The translations under genes and the position numbers were made by a program. The notes under the pieces were generated by a model. That model was not told where the DNA came from and searched no databases. It saw only the letters and a list, made by a program, of their open reading frames with translations. Source: Mycolicibacterium sp. 018/SC-01/001 (GTDB taxonomy: Bacteria; Actinomycetota; Actinomycetes; Mycobacteriales; Mycobacteriaceae). Taken from it: a stretch of DNA of 57,844 bases. The stretch spans positions 1 through 57,844 of the forward strand of contig NZ_VKAA01000029.1 in the NCBI RefSeq assembly GCF_007096635.1, in the 5' to 3' direction. Position 1 is the first letter of the stretch. Each line of letters opens with the position of its first letter. Positions 9,126-17,482 of this stretch are shown here, one piece after another.

Positions 9126-10294
9126 GCGAGCGCCTGCTCGACGTCGCCCAGCAGATCGGCCACGTCCTCGATGCCGACCGACAGGCGCACCAGGTCGTCC
9201 GGCACCTCGAGCTGTGACCCCGCAGTGGAGGCATGCGTCATCGCGCCCGGGTATTCGATCAGTGACTCCACCCCGCCGAGGGACTCGGCCAGGATGAAGA
9301 TGTCGGTGCGCGCGCAGAAGTCGCGCGCGGCCTGCGGCCCACCCTTGAGGCGCACCGACACCATGCCGCCGAACCCGCTCATCTGCCTGGCGGCGACGTC
9401 GTGGTGGGCGTGGTCGGGCAGTCCCGGATACAGGACGGTCGCCACGGCGGGATGCCCGGCGAGGAACTCGGCGATCGCCGCGGCGTTGTCGCTGTGCCGC
9501 TGCATCCGCAGCGGCAGGGTCTTGAGCCCACGGATGGTCAGGTACGCATCGAACGGGCCCGGCACGGCGCCGGCACCGTTCTGCAGGAACGCGAAGGCCT
9601 CGTCGAGGGCCTCGTCGTTGGTGACCAGTGCGCCGCCGACGACGTCCGAGTGCCCGCCGATGTACTTGGTCGTCGAGTGCAGCACGATGTCGGCGCCGAG
9701 CAGCATGGGTTGTTGCAGCGCCGGTGAGGCGAACGTGTTGTCCACCAACACCTTCACGCCGCGTTCGGCGGCCAGCGACGCGATCCCGGCGATGTCGGCG
9801 ATGGACAGCAGCGGGTTCGTCGGTGTCTCGACCCAGATCAGCTTGGTGCGATCGGTGACCGCGGCCCGGACCGCGTCGAGATCGCCGAGAGCCACCGCGG
9901 TGTAGCTGATCCCCCACAGCGTGAACACCTTGTCGATCAGACGGAAGGTTCCGCCGTAGGCGTCGTCGGGGATGACGAGGTGATCCCCGGGCCGCAGCAC
10001 GGCCCGCAGCGCGCAGTCGGTCGCGGCCATCCCCGAACTGAACGCGCGCGCGTGGGTGGCGGATTCGACCGCGGCCAGCGCTGACTCCAGCGCGGCGCGG
10101 GTCGGGTTCCCGGTTCGCGCATACTCGAAGCCGCCGCGCAGACCGCCCACACCGTCCTGGGCGAACGTCGAGCTGGCGTAGATGGGGGTGTTGACCACGC
10201 CGGTGGCCGGATCGGGCCGATACCCGGCGTGGATGGCCTTGGTGGCCGGTCCCAGTGCCCGGAGGTGCTCGGCTGCGCTGCGCTGCTCGCTCAT
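9122..10294 (-). CDS. metB: Cystathionine gamma-synthase (PLP enzyme)
   Basis: A 390-residue Cys/Met-metabolism PLP enzyme. The cofactor lysine is in the block HSTTKYIGGHSD (Lys210). Other family marks are FEYARTGNPTR, SSGMAATDCALR and VETPTNPLL. The enzyme joins O-acyl-homoserine with cysteine to give cystathionine for methionine synthesis; close relatives run as gamma-lyases, and in actinobacteria both activities can occur in one protein. The start is ATG 10294 (MSEQRS); the longer open frame lacks family sequence. With cbs at 11379-12773 the pair could carry out transsulfuration in either direction. Orthologous position to Rv1079. Confidence 0.92.
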   Translation of the reverse strand: MSEQRSAAEHLRALGPATKAIHAGYRPDPATGVVNTPIYASSTFAQDGVGGLRGGFEYARTGNPTRAALESALAAVESATHARAFSSGMAATDCALRAVLRPGDHLVIPDDAYGGTFRLIDKVFTLWGISYTAVALGDLDAVRAAVTDRTKLIWVETPTNPLLSIADIAGIASLAAERGVKVLVDNTFASPALQQPMLLGADIVLHSTTKYIGGHSDVVGGALVTNDEALDEAFAFLQNGAGAVPGPFDAYLTIRGLKTLPLRMQRHSDNAAAIAEFLAGHPAVATVLYPGLPDHAHHDVAARQMSGFGGMVSVRLKGGPQAARDFCARTDIFILAESLGGVESLIEYPGAMTHASTAGSQLEVPDDLVRLSVGIEDVADLLGDVEQALA

Positions 10295-10403
10295 GCTGCC
10301 ACGGTAACGGTCTCGTGCGCACCGTCGCCGACCCGGCACCCCGGGGACGCGAGGATCGGCGCCGGCCCCGTGTGCCCACGGTGGCCGACGCCGATCAGCG
10401 TGC

Positions 10404-11099
10404 TCAGTAGTGGTGTGTGGGCTGCTGGCCGTGCTGTTCCTGGGTGGTGACCGGAAGGCACACGGTGGTCATGATCTTGTCGGCGAGCGTCTGCCGCTTG
10501 CCGTCCCACAGCGGGAACAGGTAGCCGATGTAGCAGATGATGGCGTCCACGAAGTGGGCGATCTGGCGGACGACGGACAGGCCGAAACCGATTGGCTGGA
10601 AGGTTTTTTCGCTGACGACCTTGAACTTCATCACCGACTTGCCGATGCTGGAGCCCGTGGTGCCCTGCCGATAGCCGTAGTTCCACACCACGAAGGCGAT
10701 CGACAGTACCGAGGCGAGCAGCGACACGATCGTGCCGAGGGCGGAGTAGCTCGACGTGCAGGCGTACCCGCCGTTGATGTTCTCGCAGTTGTTGTCACCG
10801 GTCAGGATCGCGATGCCCTGCCCCACACCGACGATGACGAGCACCGGGATGTAGTCGATGAACCACGCGGCAACGCGGGTCAACCACGACGTGTACGCAT
10901 CCTTGGGCAGCGCCGGCTGCGTTTGCGGATAACCCTGCTGCTGAGGAGGGAAACCACCGGGAGGGTAATTGCCTTGCGGCGGAGGCGGATACCCGCCGGG
11001 CGGAGGTGGCGGCGGATAGCCACCCTGGGGTGTCGGCTGTCCGCCGGGGGGCGGCGGATATCCACCAGGGGGCGGGTAGCCGCCCGGATTGTCAGTCAT
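10404..11099 (-). CDS. pra: Proline-rich antigen homologue with RDD membrane domain (Rv1078-like)
   Basis: A 231-residue protein. Residues 1-65 are low-complexity repeats of the PGGYPPP type, followed by an RDD domain. The first RDD helix follows SWLTRVAAWFIDYIPVLVI (Arg and Asp of the name-giving motif), a second helix lies near residues 120-145 and a third near 190-205, with GSSIGKSVMKFKVV between them. The loop between helices 1 and 2 has two Cys (NNCENINGGYACTSS), probably extracytoplasmic. Mycobacterial Pra is a cell-envelope antigen; the RDD function is unknown. It lies between metB and cbs, as in M. tuberculosis. A possible 56-codon ORF precedes it (11118-11288). Confidence 0.9.
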   Translation of the reverse strand: MTDNPGGYPPPGGYPPPPGGQPTPQGGYPPPPPPGGYPPPPQGNYPPGGFPPQQQGYPQTQPALPKDAYTSWLTRVAAWFIDYIPVLVIVGVGQGIAILTGDNNCENINGGYACTSSYSALGTIVSLLASVLSIAFVVWNYGYRQGTTGSSIGKSVMKFKVVSEKTFQPIGFGLSVVRQIAHFVDAIICYIGYLFPLWDGKRQTLADKIMTTVCLPVTTQEQHGQQPTHHY

Positions 11100-11117
11100 C
11101 GAATGTGCCTCCTCGGC

Positions 11118-11288
11118 TCAGGTGGGTAGTGGGACATGGTTGCGGACCTCAGAACCATCACCAGCCAGATCGAGCCCGGGCCTGTACGCCGAATTCGTCA
11201 GCGCCACAACCGCTCCCGAGGGTGCACATGCCGAGGACCCGCCCACACTCGGCGGGGACAGCAGGAACACCGACGGTTGATCGCCCAT
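11118..11288 (-). CDS. Candidate small protein upstream of pra
   Basis: A 56-codon open frame that starts with ATG 11288 behind a good ribosome site (ggaagg, 4 bases away) and ends 18 bases before pra. It reads MGDQPSVFLLSPPSVGGSSA and so on, with no helix or motif I know. The third codon positions are about 70 percent G or C, lower than in the neighbouring genes, especially in the second half. That speaks against strong selection for coding. It may be a leader peptide, a real micro-protein or chance. Confidence 0.3.
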   Translation of the reverse strand: MGDQPSVFLLSPPSVGGSSACAPSGAVVALTNSAYRPGLDLAGDGSEVRNHVPLPT

Positions 11289-11378
11289 GGTGCCTTCCAG
11301 TCTGTTTCTTAGCTGGCAGCAAGCGAGAACACCATACCTGAGAACAGGCTGTACGCAGCGGCTTTACCCGCTGTGCGA

Positions 11379-12773
11379 TCAGCGGCGGGAGCCGGTGTCG
11401 GACAGGTAGCCCAGCAGGTCGTGCCGGGTCAGCACCCCGACCGGCTTACCTTCTTCGACGACCATCACGGCATCGCACTCGCGTAGCGTCTTGGCCGCCG
11501 TGCTCACCAATTCCCCCGCGCCGATCAGTGGCAGCGCCGGGCTCATGTGTTGGCTGACGGCGTCGGCGAGCTTCGCGCGTCCTTCGAACACCGCCGACAG
11601 CAGCTCGCGTTCGGACACGCTGCCGGCCACCTCGCCGGCCATCACGGGCGGCTCGGCACCGACCACCGGCATCTGCGACACCCCGTACTCCCGCAGGATG
11701 CCGATGGCGTCGCGCACCGTCTCGGCGGGATGGGTGTGCACCAGGTCCGGCAGCGCGCCGGACTTGCCGCGCAGCACGTCGCCGACCGTCGACTCGGCGA
11801 CCGAGCCGTCGAGACGGCTGCGCAGGAATCCGTAGGACGACATCCAGCCGTCGTTGAAGATCTTCGACAGGTACCCGCGGCCGCCGTCGGGCAGCAGCAC
11901 GACGACCAGTGCGTCGGGACCCTCCCGTTCGGCCACCTGGATCGCGGCGTACGCGGCCATCCCGCACGAGCCGCCGACCAGTAGCGCCTCTTCCCGCGCC
12001 AGGCGGCGCGTCATCTCGAACGAGTCCGCATCGGACACGGCGATGATCTCGTCAGGGACCGTGGGGTCGTAGGCCGACGGCCAGAAGTCCTCGCCGACGC
12101 CCTCCACCAGGTAGGGCCGCCCGGTGCCCCCGGAGTAGACCGAGCCTTCCGGGTCGACCCCGATGACCTTGACCCTGCCCTCGGAGATCTCCTTCAGGTA
12201 GCGCCCCGCACCGGTGATCGTGCCGCCGGTGCCCACGCCGGCGACGAAATGGGTGACCCTGCCCTCGGTGTCGGCCCAGATCTCCGGTCCGGTCGACTCG
12301 TAGTGACTTTCGGGGCCCATCGGATTGGAGTACTGGTCGGGCTTCCATGCACCCTCGACCTCGGTGACCAGCCGATTGGAGACGCTGTAGTAGCTGTCGG
12401 GATCGTCCGGCGCGACCGCGGTCGGGCACACCACGACCTCGGCGCCGTAGGCGCGCAGCACGTTCTGCTTGTCCTCGCTGACCTTGTCGGGGCAGACGAA
12501 GATGCACCTGTACCCACGCTGCTGGGCGACCAGCGCCAAGCCGACGCCGGTGTTGCCCGACGTGGGCTCGACGATCGTGCCGCCCGGCTTGAGCTGACCG
12601 CTGGCCTCGGCGGCGTCGATCATCTTGACCGCGATGCGGTCCTTCGAGCTGCCGCCCGGATTCAGGTACTCGACCTTGGCCGCGACCGTGCCGGACCCCG
12701 GCGGGACCACCGAGTTCAGTTGCACCAGAGGGGTGTTGCCGATGAGCTCACTGACGTGCCGGGCGATGCGCAT
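11379..12773 (-). CDS. cbs: Cystathionine beta-synthase
   Basis: A 464-residue fold-type II PLP enzyme that condenses serine (or O-acetylserine) with homocysteine to cystathionine, feeding cysteine synthesis. The PLP lysine is in PGGSSKDRIA (Lys44), the phosphate loop in PTSGNTGVGLA and GTGGTITGAG, with SYYSVSNR in the region that separates CBS from cysteine synthase. Residues about 330-460 form a tandem CBS (Bateman) domain pair ending GVLTRHDLLGYLSDT, the place where adenosyl ligands regulate many homologues. There is no N-terminal haem domain, unlike the human enzyme. It lies 29 bases after lipU on the same strand, so the two may be co-transcribed. Confidence 0.94.
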   Translation of the reverse strand: MRIARHVSELIGNTPLVQLNSVVPPGSGTVAAKVEYLNPGGSSKDRIAVKMIDAAEASGQLKPGGTIVEPTSGNTGVGLALVAQQRGYRCIFVCPDKVSEDKQNVLRAYGAEVVVCPTAVAPDDPDSYYSVSNRLVTEVEGAWKPDQYSNPMGPESHYESTGPEIWADTEGRVTHFVAGVGTGGTITGAGRYLKEISEGRVKVIGVDPEGSVYSGGTGRPYLVEGVGEDFWPSAYDPTVPDEIIAVSDADSFEMTRRLAREEALLVGGSCGMAAYAAIQVAEREGPDALVVVLLPDGGRGYLSKIFNDGWMSSYGFLRSRLDGSVAESTVGDVLRGKSGALPDLVHTHPAETVRDAIGILREYGVSQMPVVGAEPPVMAGEVAGSVSERELLSAVFEGRAKLADAVSQHMSPALPLIGAGELVSTAAKTLRECDAVMVVEEGKPVGVLTRHDLLGYLSDTGSRR

Positions 12774-12802
12774 GCGTCCATCGTCTCAGGCCCGTCAGGC
12801 GA

Positions 12803-13873
12803 CTACCAGGTGGCCTCTCGGATGTACTCGCCGATCTGCTTGATCGACCGGCCGGCCTCGGGTACCGCCGGTGCGCCCAGCTGGAAGACGTGCATCTGAC
12901 CGGGCCAGACGCGGACCTCGACGGGCACTCCGGAGGCCGCGAGCCGACGCGCCGCCTTGCGTGCGTCGCTGAGCAGCACCTCGGAACCGGACACGTGGAT
13001 CAGGGTGCGCGGCAGGCCCGGTTCGATGTGGTCGAGCGGTTCGAAGATCTCCTCGGGCTTGCCGTTGACGATCCGTTTGGCACCCGCCTCTTCGATCAAT
13101 TCGATCAGTGCGTGGAAAGCCTTGGGCGGGAACATCACATCGCTGCGGATGTTCGGATGCTCCGCGCGGTCCTCGTTGGCGATCTCGAACAGCGGGGACA
13201 TCGTGACGATGGCAGCGGGCGTCTCCGAACCGTAGCCCTCGACCCCTTCGAACTGCAGCCGCTCGGCCAGCGAGAGCGCGAGGTAACCGCCGGCGGAATC
13301 ACCGGCCAGCACGATCTGATCCGGCTCGTAACCGGTCTCCCGCAGCCATCGGTAGGCGTCGAAGCAGTCGTCGAGAGCGGTGCCCACGGAGTGCTTGGGG
13401 ATCATCCGGTAGTTGACGACGAGCACGGGCGCATCGGCGTACCGCGACAGGGCTGTCACCAGGCGCCCGTGGGTGTGCACGCCGCAGGTGAGGAACGCCC
13501 CGCCGTGCATGTAGAGGATCACGCTGCGTTTGCCGTCGGCGGGCAGCACACCCGCGGCCCGCACCAGCTGGGCGGTGCAGTTCGGCAGGCCTATCGTCGC
13601 ACGCACGGTGCCGGGGACGGGGCGGATCACGCGTGCCGCGAAGTCGACCAGGCCCCACGGCCACGGCAGCTTGGGTGCGTAGCTGCCAACGGAGAGGAAG
13701 GGCTTGATCGTCGCCATCGCGGCCAGACCCATCAGCCGTCCGGCGATGCTGGGACCGTCCTCGACGACCTCGACGGGCGCCCCGTCACTGACCGGGAAAC
13801 GACGTGCTTTATGGCCCCTACCTGGCTTGATACCCAGATGGGCAGTACTGGGGACCTTGCTCGGTGCCGTCAT
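12803..13873 (-). CDS. lipU: Hormone-sensitive-lipase-type esterase (LipU-like)
   Basis: A 356-residue alpha/beta-hydrolase. The oxyanion motif YMHGGAF is at about residues 122-127 and the nucleophile elbow AGDSAGGYLAL gives Ser193. The acid is probably the Asp of LLSDARKAARR, and the His is in GQMHVFQLGAP. This is the mycobacterial Lip/HSL class, acting on short to medium acyl esters. ATG 13873 is used; GTG codons at 13879 and 13882 sit better behind the aggaag ribosome site and are real alternatives. Rv1076 orthologue by position, followed by cbs. Confidence 0.88.
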   Translation of the reverse strand: MTAPSKVPSTAHLGIKPGRGHKARRFPVSDGAPVEVVEDGPSIAGRLMGLAAMATIKPFLSVGSYAPKLPWPWGLVDFAARVIRPVPGTVRATIGLPNCTAQLVRAAGVLPADGKRSVILYMHGGAFLTCGVHTHGRLVTALSRYADAPVLVVNYRMIPKHSVGTALDDCFDAYRWLRETGYEPDQIVLAGDSAGGYLALSLAERLQFEGVEGYGSETPAAIVTMSPLFEIANEDRAEHPNIRSDVMFPPKAFHALIELIEEAGAKRIVNGKPEEIFEPLDHIEPGLPRTLIHVSGSEVLLSDARKAARRLAASGVPVEVRVWPGQMHVFQLGAPAVPEAGRSIKQIGEYIREATW

Positions 13874-13964
13874 CGCCACCACTTCCTACGCCGTTGTAGT
13901 GCTGGGACAAGCCAAGATAGTCAGACAACCTCGTTACTTAGCTTCGCACTTGTAACCATTATCA

Positions 13965-14002
13965 CAATCGTTTAAACGCGATTGATACCGGACTTGATAC
14001 CG
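13965..14002. promoter_or_regulatory. AT-rich palindrome and direct repeat between lipU and the SGNH hydrolase
   Basis: The 194-base divergent gap is locally AT-rich. It holds an inverted repeat caatcg-N8-cgattg at 13965-13984, centred on the perfect palindrome cgtttaaacg. It overlaps a direct repeat ttgataccg at 13982-13990 and 13994-14002. The symmetry and spacing suit a TetR-type dimer. No cognate regulator gene lies nearby. Confidence 0.45.
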
Positions 14003-14067
14003 CACTGTGACCGCGGATTCCGTAGGCCATCCGCTTATCCGCCGACCGCCGACCTAAACTCGCACCC

Positions 14068-15042
14068 GTGGGCCCCAGCCGCCGTGTCCCTCGCGTCCGC
14101 CGGTCGACCGTCGCGCTGGCGGCGTTCGCCACGATCGCATCCACCGGATCGTTCTACGTCGGTGTCCGCAATCTGCTCACCGGTCAGGCCGATCAGGCCC
14201 GCCAGGTGATCCCGAAGGCGTGGGACATCCCGCCGCGCGCCGACGGGGTTTACCTTCCCGAGGGCGGACCGGTGCAGCGCTGGTCCCGCGGCGTGCCGTT
14301 CGACCTGCACCTGATGATCTTCGGCGACTCCACGGCGACCGGTTATGGCTGCGTGACCGCGGACGAGGTGCCCGGCGTGCTGCTGGCCCGCGGGCTGGCG
14401 CAGGAGTCGGGCAAGCGCATCAGGCTCAGCACGAAGGCCATCGTCGGCGCCACGTCCAAGGGGCTCTCCGGTCAGATCGACGCGATGTTCGTCGCCGGTC
14501 CCCCGCCGGACGCGGCCGTGATCATGATCGGCGCGAACGACATCACCGCGCCCAACGGCGTCGGGCCGTCCGCCCGTCGGCTCGGTCGGGCGGTGGCACG
14601 GCTGCGCGGCAGCGGCGCGGTCGTCGTCGTCGGCACGTGCCCGGACTTCGGGGTCATCAAGGCCATCCCGCAGCCACTGCGGTGGGTGGCACACAGCCGC
14701 GGCCTGCAGTTGGCGCGGGCGCAGGCAGCCGAGGTGCGGGCCGCCGGTGGCGTGCCGGTGCCCTTCTCCGACCTTCTCGCCCCGCATTTCCACAAGGCGC
14801 CCGAAGAACTGTTCTCGTCGGACATGTTCCATCCGTCGGCGGCCGGTTACGCGCTCGCCGCCCAGCAGCTGCTGCCTGCCCTGTGCGCCGCGCTGGGTGA
14901 GTTCGTGGGGAGCCCGCCGGCCGAAGAGGCGCTGGAATCACGCTCGGGTGAGGGATCGCTGCTGTCCCGGATGGGCAATCTCGGCCGGCTGTGGCGCCGC
15001 TCGACCGGGGTGCCCGCGCCGATCGTCGTGCCTGCGAGCTAG
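14068..15042 (+). CDS. SGNH/GDSL-type secreted or membrane-anchored hydrolase (Rv1075c-like)
   Basis: A 324-residue protein that begins at GTG 14068. The N-terminal hydrophobic segment (about residues 12-33) looks like a signal anchor. The SGNH blocks follow: IFGDSTATGYG with nucleophile Ser88, the Gly of block II, IGANDI with Asn157, and SSDMFHPSAAGY with the Asp-x-x-His pair. The family hydrolyses esters; the M. tuberculosis relative has been described as an esterase. The C-terminal 60 residues are low-complexity. Its position at the cell surface and next to lipU suggest lipid or envelope ester turnover, which is inference. Confidence 0.87.
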   Translation: MGPSRRVPRVRRSTVALAAFATIASTGSFYVGVRNLLTGQADQARQVIPKAWDIPPRADGVYLPEGGPVQRWSRGVPFDLHLMIFGDSTATGYGCVTADEVPGVLLARGLAQESGKRIRLSTKAIVGATSKGLSGQIDAMFVAGPPPDAAVIMIGANDITAPNGVGPSARRLGRAVARLRGSGAVVVVGTCPDFGVIKAIPQPLRWVAHSRGLQLARAQAAEVRAAGGVPVPFSDLLAPHFHKAPEELFSSDMFHPSAAGYALAAQQLLPALCAALGEFVGSPPAEEALESRSGEGSLLSRMGNLGRLWRRSTGVPAPIVVPAS

Positions 15043-15081
15043 GTTCACAGACGAGAACTCGTTGTCTACCGAGGAGTCGTC

Positions 15082-16299
15082 ATGCCCGAAGCCGTCATCG
15101 TCGCCACCGCCCGCTCCCCGATCGGGCGGGCCAACAAGGGCTCGCTGGTGTCCATGCGGCCTGACGACCTGGCCGCCCAGATGGTCAAGGCGGTGCTCGA
15201 CAAGGTGCCCGCGCTGGACCCCCGCGAGATCGACGACCTGATGATGGGGTGCGGGCAGCCCGGCGGTGAGGCCGGTTTCAACATCGGCCGCACCGTGGCG
15301 GTGCAGCTGGGCTACGACTTCCTACCGGGCACCACGGTGAACCGGTACTGCTCCTCGTCGCTGCAGACCACGCGGATGGCGTTCCATGCGATCAAGGCCG
15401 GCGAGGGTGACGCGTTCATCTCCGCGGGCGTGGAGACGGTGTCGCGATTCTTGAAGGGCACCGCTGACGGCTGGCCGGACTCGAAGAACGAGCTGTACGC
15501 CGACGCGATGGCCCGCACCGAGCAGGCCGCCGCCGGTGCCACCGAATGGCACGATCCGCGCACCGACGGCCTACTGCCCGACGTGTACATCGCGATGGGT
15601 CAGACGGCCGAGAACGTCGCGCTGTTCACCGGGATCAGCCGGGGAGACCAGGATCACTGGGGCGTGCGGTCGCAGAACCGGGCCGAAGAGGCGATCAAGA
15701 GCGGCTTCTTCGAGCGCGAGATCACGCCGGTCACGTTGCCCGACGGCACCATCGTCACCACCGACGACGGCCCGCGCGCCGGCACCACCTACGAGGCCGT
15801 CAGCCAGCTCAAGCCGGTGTTCCGGCCCAACGGCACGATCACCGCGGGCAACGCCTGCCCGCTCAACGACGGCGCCGCCGCCGTCGTGATCATGAGCGAC
15901 ACCAAGGCACGCGACCTGGGCCTGACCCCGTTGGCGCGCATCGTGTCGACCGGGGTGTCGGGGCTGTCGCCGGAGATCATGGGCCTCGGCCCGATCGAAG
16001 CCGTGCGCAAGGCGCTGGCCAGCGCGAAGATGTCGATCTCCGACATCGACCTCTACGAGATCAACGAGGCGTTCGCGGTGCAGGTGCTGGGCTCGGCACG
16101 CGAACTCGGGATGGACGAGGACAAGCTGAACGTCTCCGGCGGCGCGATCGCGCTCGGGCATCCGTTCGGCATGACCGGTGCCCGGATCACCGCCACGCTG
16201 CTGAACAACCTCGCCACGCACGACAAGACCTTCGGGATCGAGACGATGTGCGTGGGCGGCGGGCAGGGCATGGCGATGGTCGTGGAGCGCCTCTCCTAG
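15082..16299 (+). CDS. fadA: Acetyl-CoA acetyltransferase / thiolase (FadA3-like)
   Basis: A 405-residue thiolase. The acyl-accepting Cys is in NRYCSSSLQT (Cys90), the base pair in GHPFGMTGA (His360) and ETMCVGGGQG (Cys390), and the active-site block is YEINEAFAVQ. It carries out thiolytic cleavage of 3-oxoacyl-CoA in beta-oxidation or the reverse condensation. ATG 15082 follows a gaggag ribosome site. A core aac-tc-gtt occurs at 15048-15055, but its flanks do not fit the full KstR box. Orthologous in position to Rv1074c. Confidence 0.93.
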   Translation: MPEAVIVATARSPIGRANKGSLVSMRPDDLAAQMVKAVLDKVPALDPREIDDLMMGCGQPGGEAGFNIGRTVAVQLGYDFLPGTTVNRYCSSSLQTTRMAFHAIKAGEGDAFISAGVETVSRFLKGTADGWPDSKNELYADAMARTEQAAAGATEWHDPRTDGLLPDVYIAMGQTAENVALFTGISRGDQDHWGVRSQNRAEEAIKSGFFEREITPVTLPDGTIVTTDDGPRAGTTYEAVSQLKPVFRPNGTITAGNACPLNDGAAAVVIMSDTKARDLGLTPLARIVSTGVSGLSPEIMGLGPIEAVRKALASAKMSISDIDLYEINEAFAVQVLGSARELGMDEDKLNVSGGAIALGHPFGMTGARITATLLNNLATHDKTFGIETMCVGGGQGMAMVVERLS

Positions 16300-16322
16300 T
16301 TCTCCCCCGCGCCGAGACGCCG

Positions 16323-16389
16323 CGCCGCGAAAGTGCTGTCACTGTCGCGGCGCGGCGACGTTCGCTACCGTCATGACACTTTCGCGGCG
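16323..16389. repeat. Intergenic palindromic element between convergent fadA and the Bax-type gene
   Basis: Perfect 13-base arms cgccgcgaaagtg (16323-16335) and cactttcgcggcg (16377-16389) flank a 41-base GC-rich core that is itself partly self-complementary. Weaker symmetry (gagacg / cctctc) extends outwards. It resembles the element at 27991-28053 in size, position between convergent genes and placement beside a leftward terminator. It could end fadA transcription or be a dispersed REP-like unit. Confidence 0.6.
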
Positions 16390-16420
16390 GCGCACGCCTC
16401 TCGGCGCGCTGCACACCACG

Positions 16421-16451
16421 AAAAAGGGCGCCCACCTTTCGGTGAGCGCCC
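16421..16451 (-). terminator. Intrinsic terminator of the Bax-inhibitor-type gene
   Basis: On the minus strand an 11-pair stem (gggcgctcacc / ggtgggcgccc, one G-U) with a GAAA tetraloop is followed directly by five T (16425-16421). It begins 15 bases after the stop of the gene at 16467. This is a textbook factor-independent terminator, which is uncommon in mycobacteria. Confidence 0.9.
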
Positions 16452-16466
16452 TCGTCCGCGCGACAA

Positions 16467-17321
16467 CTAGTCGCTGTTGAAGTAGCTCAGCAGGCGCAGG
16501 ATCTCGATGTAGAGCCACACCAGCGTGACAGTCAGGCCCAGCGCGATGCCCCAGGCCGCCTTCTCCGGCGCGCCGGCACGGATCATCTGGTCCGCCGAGT
16601 CGAAGTCGATCAGGAAGCTGAACGCCGCCAGACCGATGCACACCAGCGAGAAGATGATGGCGATCGGCCCGCCGCTGCGCAGGCCCAGGCCCTCACCGCC
16701 GCCGACACCGAAGAGCGCGAGCACGAGGTTGCCCAGCATCAGCGCCAGCACACCGAACAGGCCGGCCACGATGAAGCGGGTGAACTTCGGCGTCACGCGG
16801 ATGGCGCCGGTCTTGTAGACGACGAGCATGCCCGCGAACACACCGAGGGTGCCCAGCACCGCCTGGCTGATCAGGGCGCCGGCGCTGACGCCGGAGACCA
16901 TCAGGTTGGCGACGACGAACGAGAACGCACCCAGGAACAGGCCCTCCAGCGCCGCGTAGGTCAGCACGATGGCGGGATTGTCCTGCTTACGCCCGAACGT
17001 CGCGATCAGCACGAGGGCGAGGCCGCCCAGCGAGCCGATCAGCGTGAACGGCATCGCCAGCGAGAGGTTCTGCGCCACCAGGAAGTACGACACCACGGCA
17101 ACGGCCGACAGCACCGCCAGCGTCATGCCGGTCTTGGTGACGACGTCGTCGATGGTCAGCGGACGGGACACACCCGTCTGGCGCTGATCCGGATACGTGG
17201 CATAGGGATCGGCGTGTACCGCTTGCGCACCGTAGCCGGCGGCTCCGGTACCGAATTGCGCGTATCCGCCCTGCTGCCCCTTGGGCAGCGTGCGAAATAC
17301 CGGGTTGCTGCTCTCGCGCAC
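16467..17321 (-). CDS. Bax inhibitor-1 / YccA family membrane protein (Rv1072-like)
   Basis: A 284-residue protein. A Gly/Gln/Tyr-rich cytosolic N-terminus of about 55 residues is followed by seven hydrophobic helices, with acidic residues near the end (FLIDFDSADQMI and WLYIEILRLL) as in BI-1/YccA proteins. Relatives act as pH-gated calcium leak channels or modulate membrane proteases. GTG 17321 is chosen since its ribosome site (aggaaagga) is well placed and the product begins MRESSNPVFRTLPKG, the usual mycobacterial start; the longer frame has none. It ends at a strong terminator and is divergent from echA9. Confidence 0.88.
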   Translation of the reverse strand: MRESSNPVFRTLPKGQQGGYAQFGTGAAGYGAQAVHADPYATYPDQRQTGVSRPLTIDDVVTKTGMTLAVLSAVAVVSYFLVAQNLSLAMPFTLIGSLGGLALVLIATFGRKQDNPAIVLTYAALEGLFLGAFSFVVANLMVSGVSAGALISQAVLGTLGVFAGMLVVYKTGAIRVTPKFTRFIVAGLFGVLALMLGNLVLALFGVGGGEGLGLRSGGPIAIIFSLVCIGLAAFSFLIDFDSADQMIRAGAPEKAAWGIALGLTVTLVWLYIEILRLLSYFNSD

Positions 17322-17384
17322 CGTCGGTTCCTTTCCTGATGTCGTGTTTCGGCCTGTGCCGAACATCGGTTCAACGATCGAAAC

Positions 17385-17463
17385 CCCGGGACGGTTCCCG
17401 GGAATCGAACCTGTTCCCAGCTTTCTCACAGGAACCTTACCCGGCACCCCGCGATCCGGGGTG
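17385..17463. promoter_or_regulatory. Two small hairpins in the BI-1 / echA9 divergent region
   Basis: In the 161-base gap there are two perfect inverted repeats: cccggga-cggt-tcccggg at 17385-17402 and caccccg-N5-cggggtg at 17445-17463. The latter ends 19 bases before the echA9 start, where an RNA hairpin could affect initiation. Both are short and GC-rich, so chance cannot be excluded. Confidence 0.35.
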
Positions 17464-17482
17464 ACGATCTAGATTGCTAGCC

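Noticed and set aside
15046..15062. KstR-like core aac-tc-gtt upstream of fadA
   Set aside because: The outer fixed T and A of TnnAACnnGTTnnA do not match, so I do not call it an operator.
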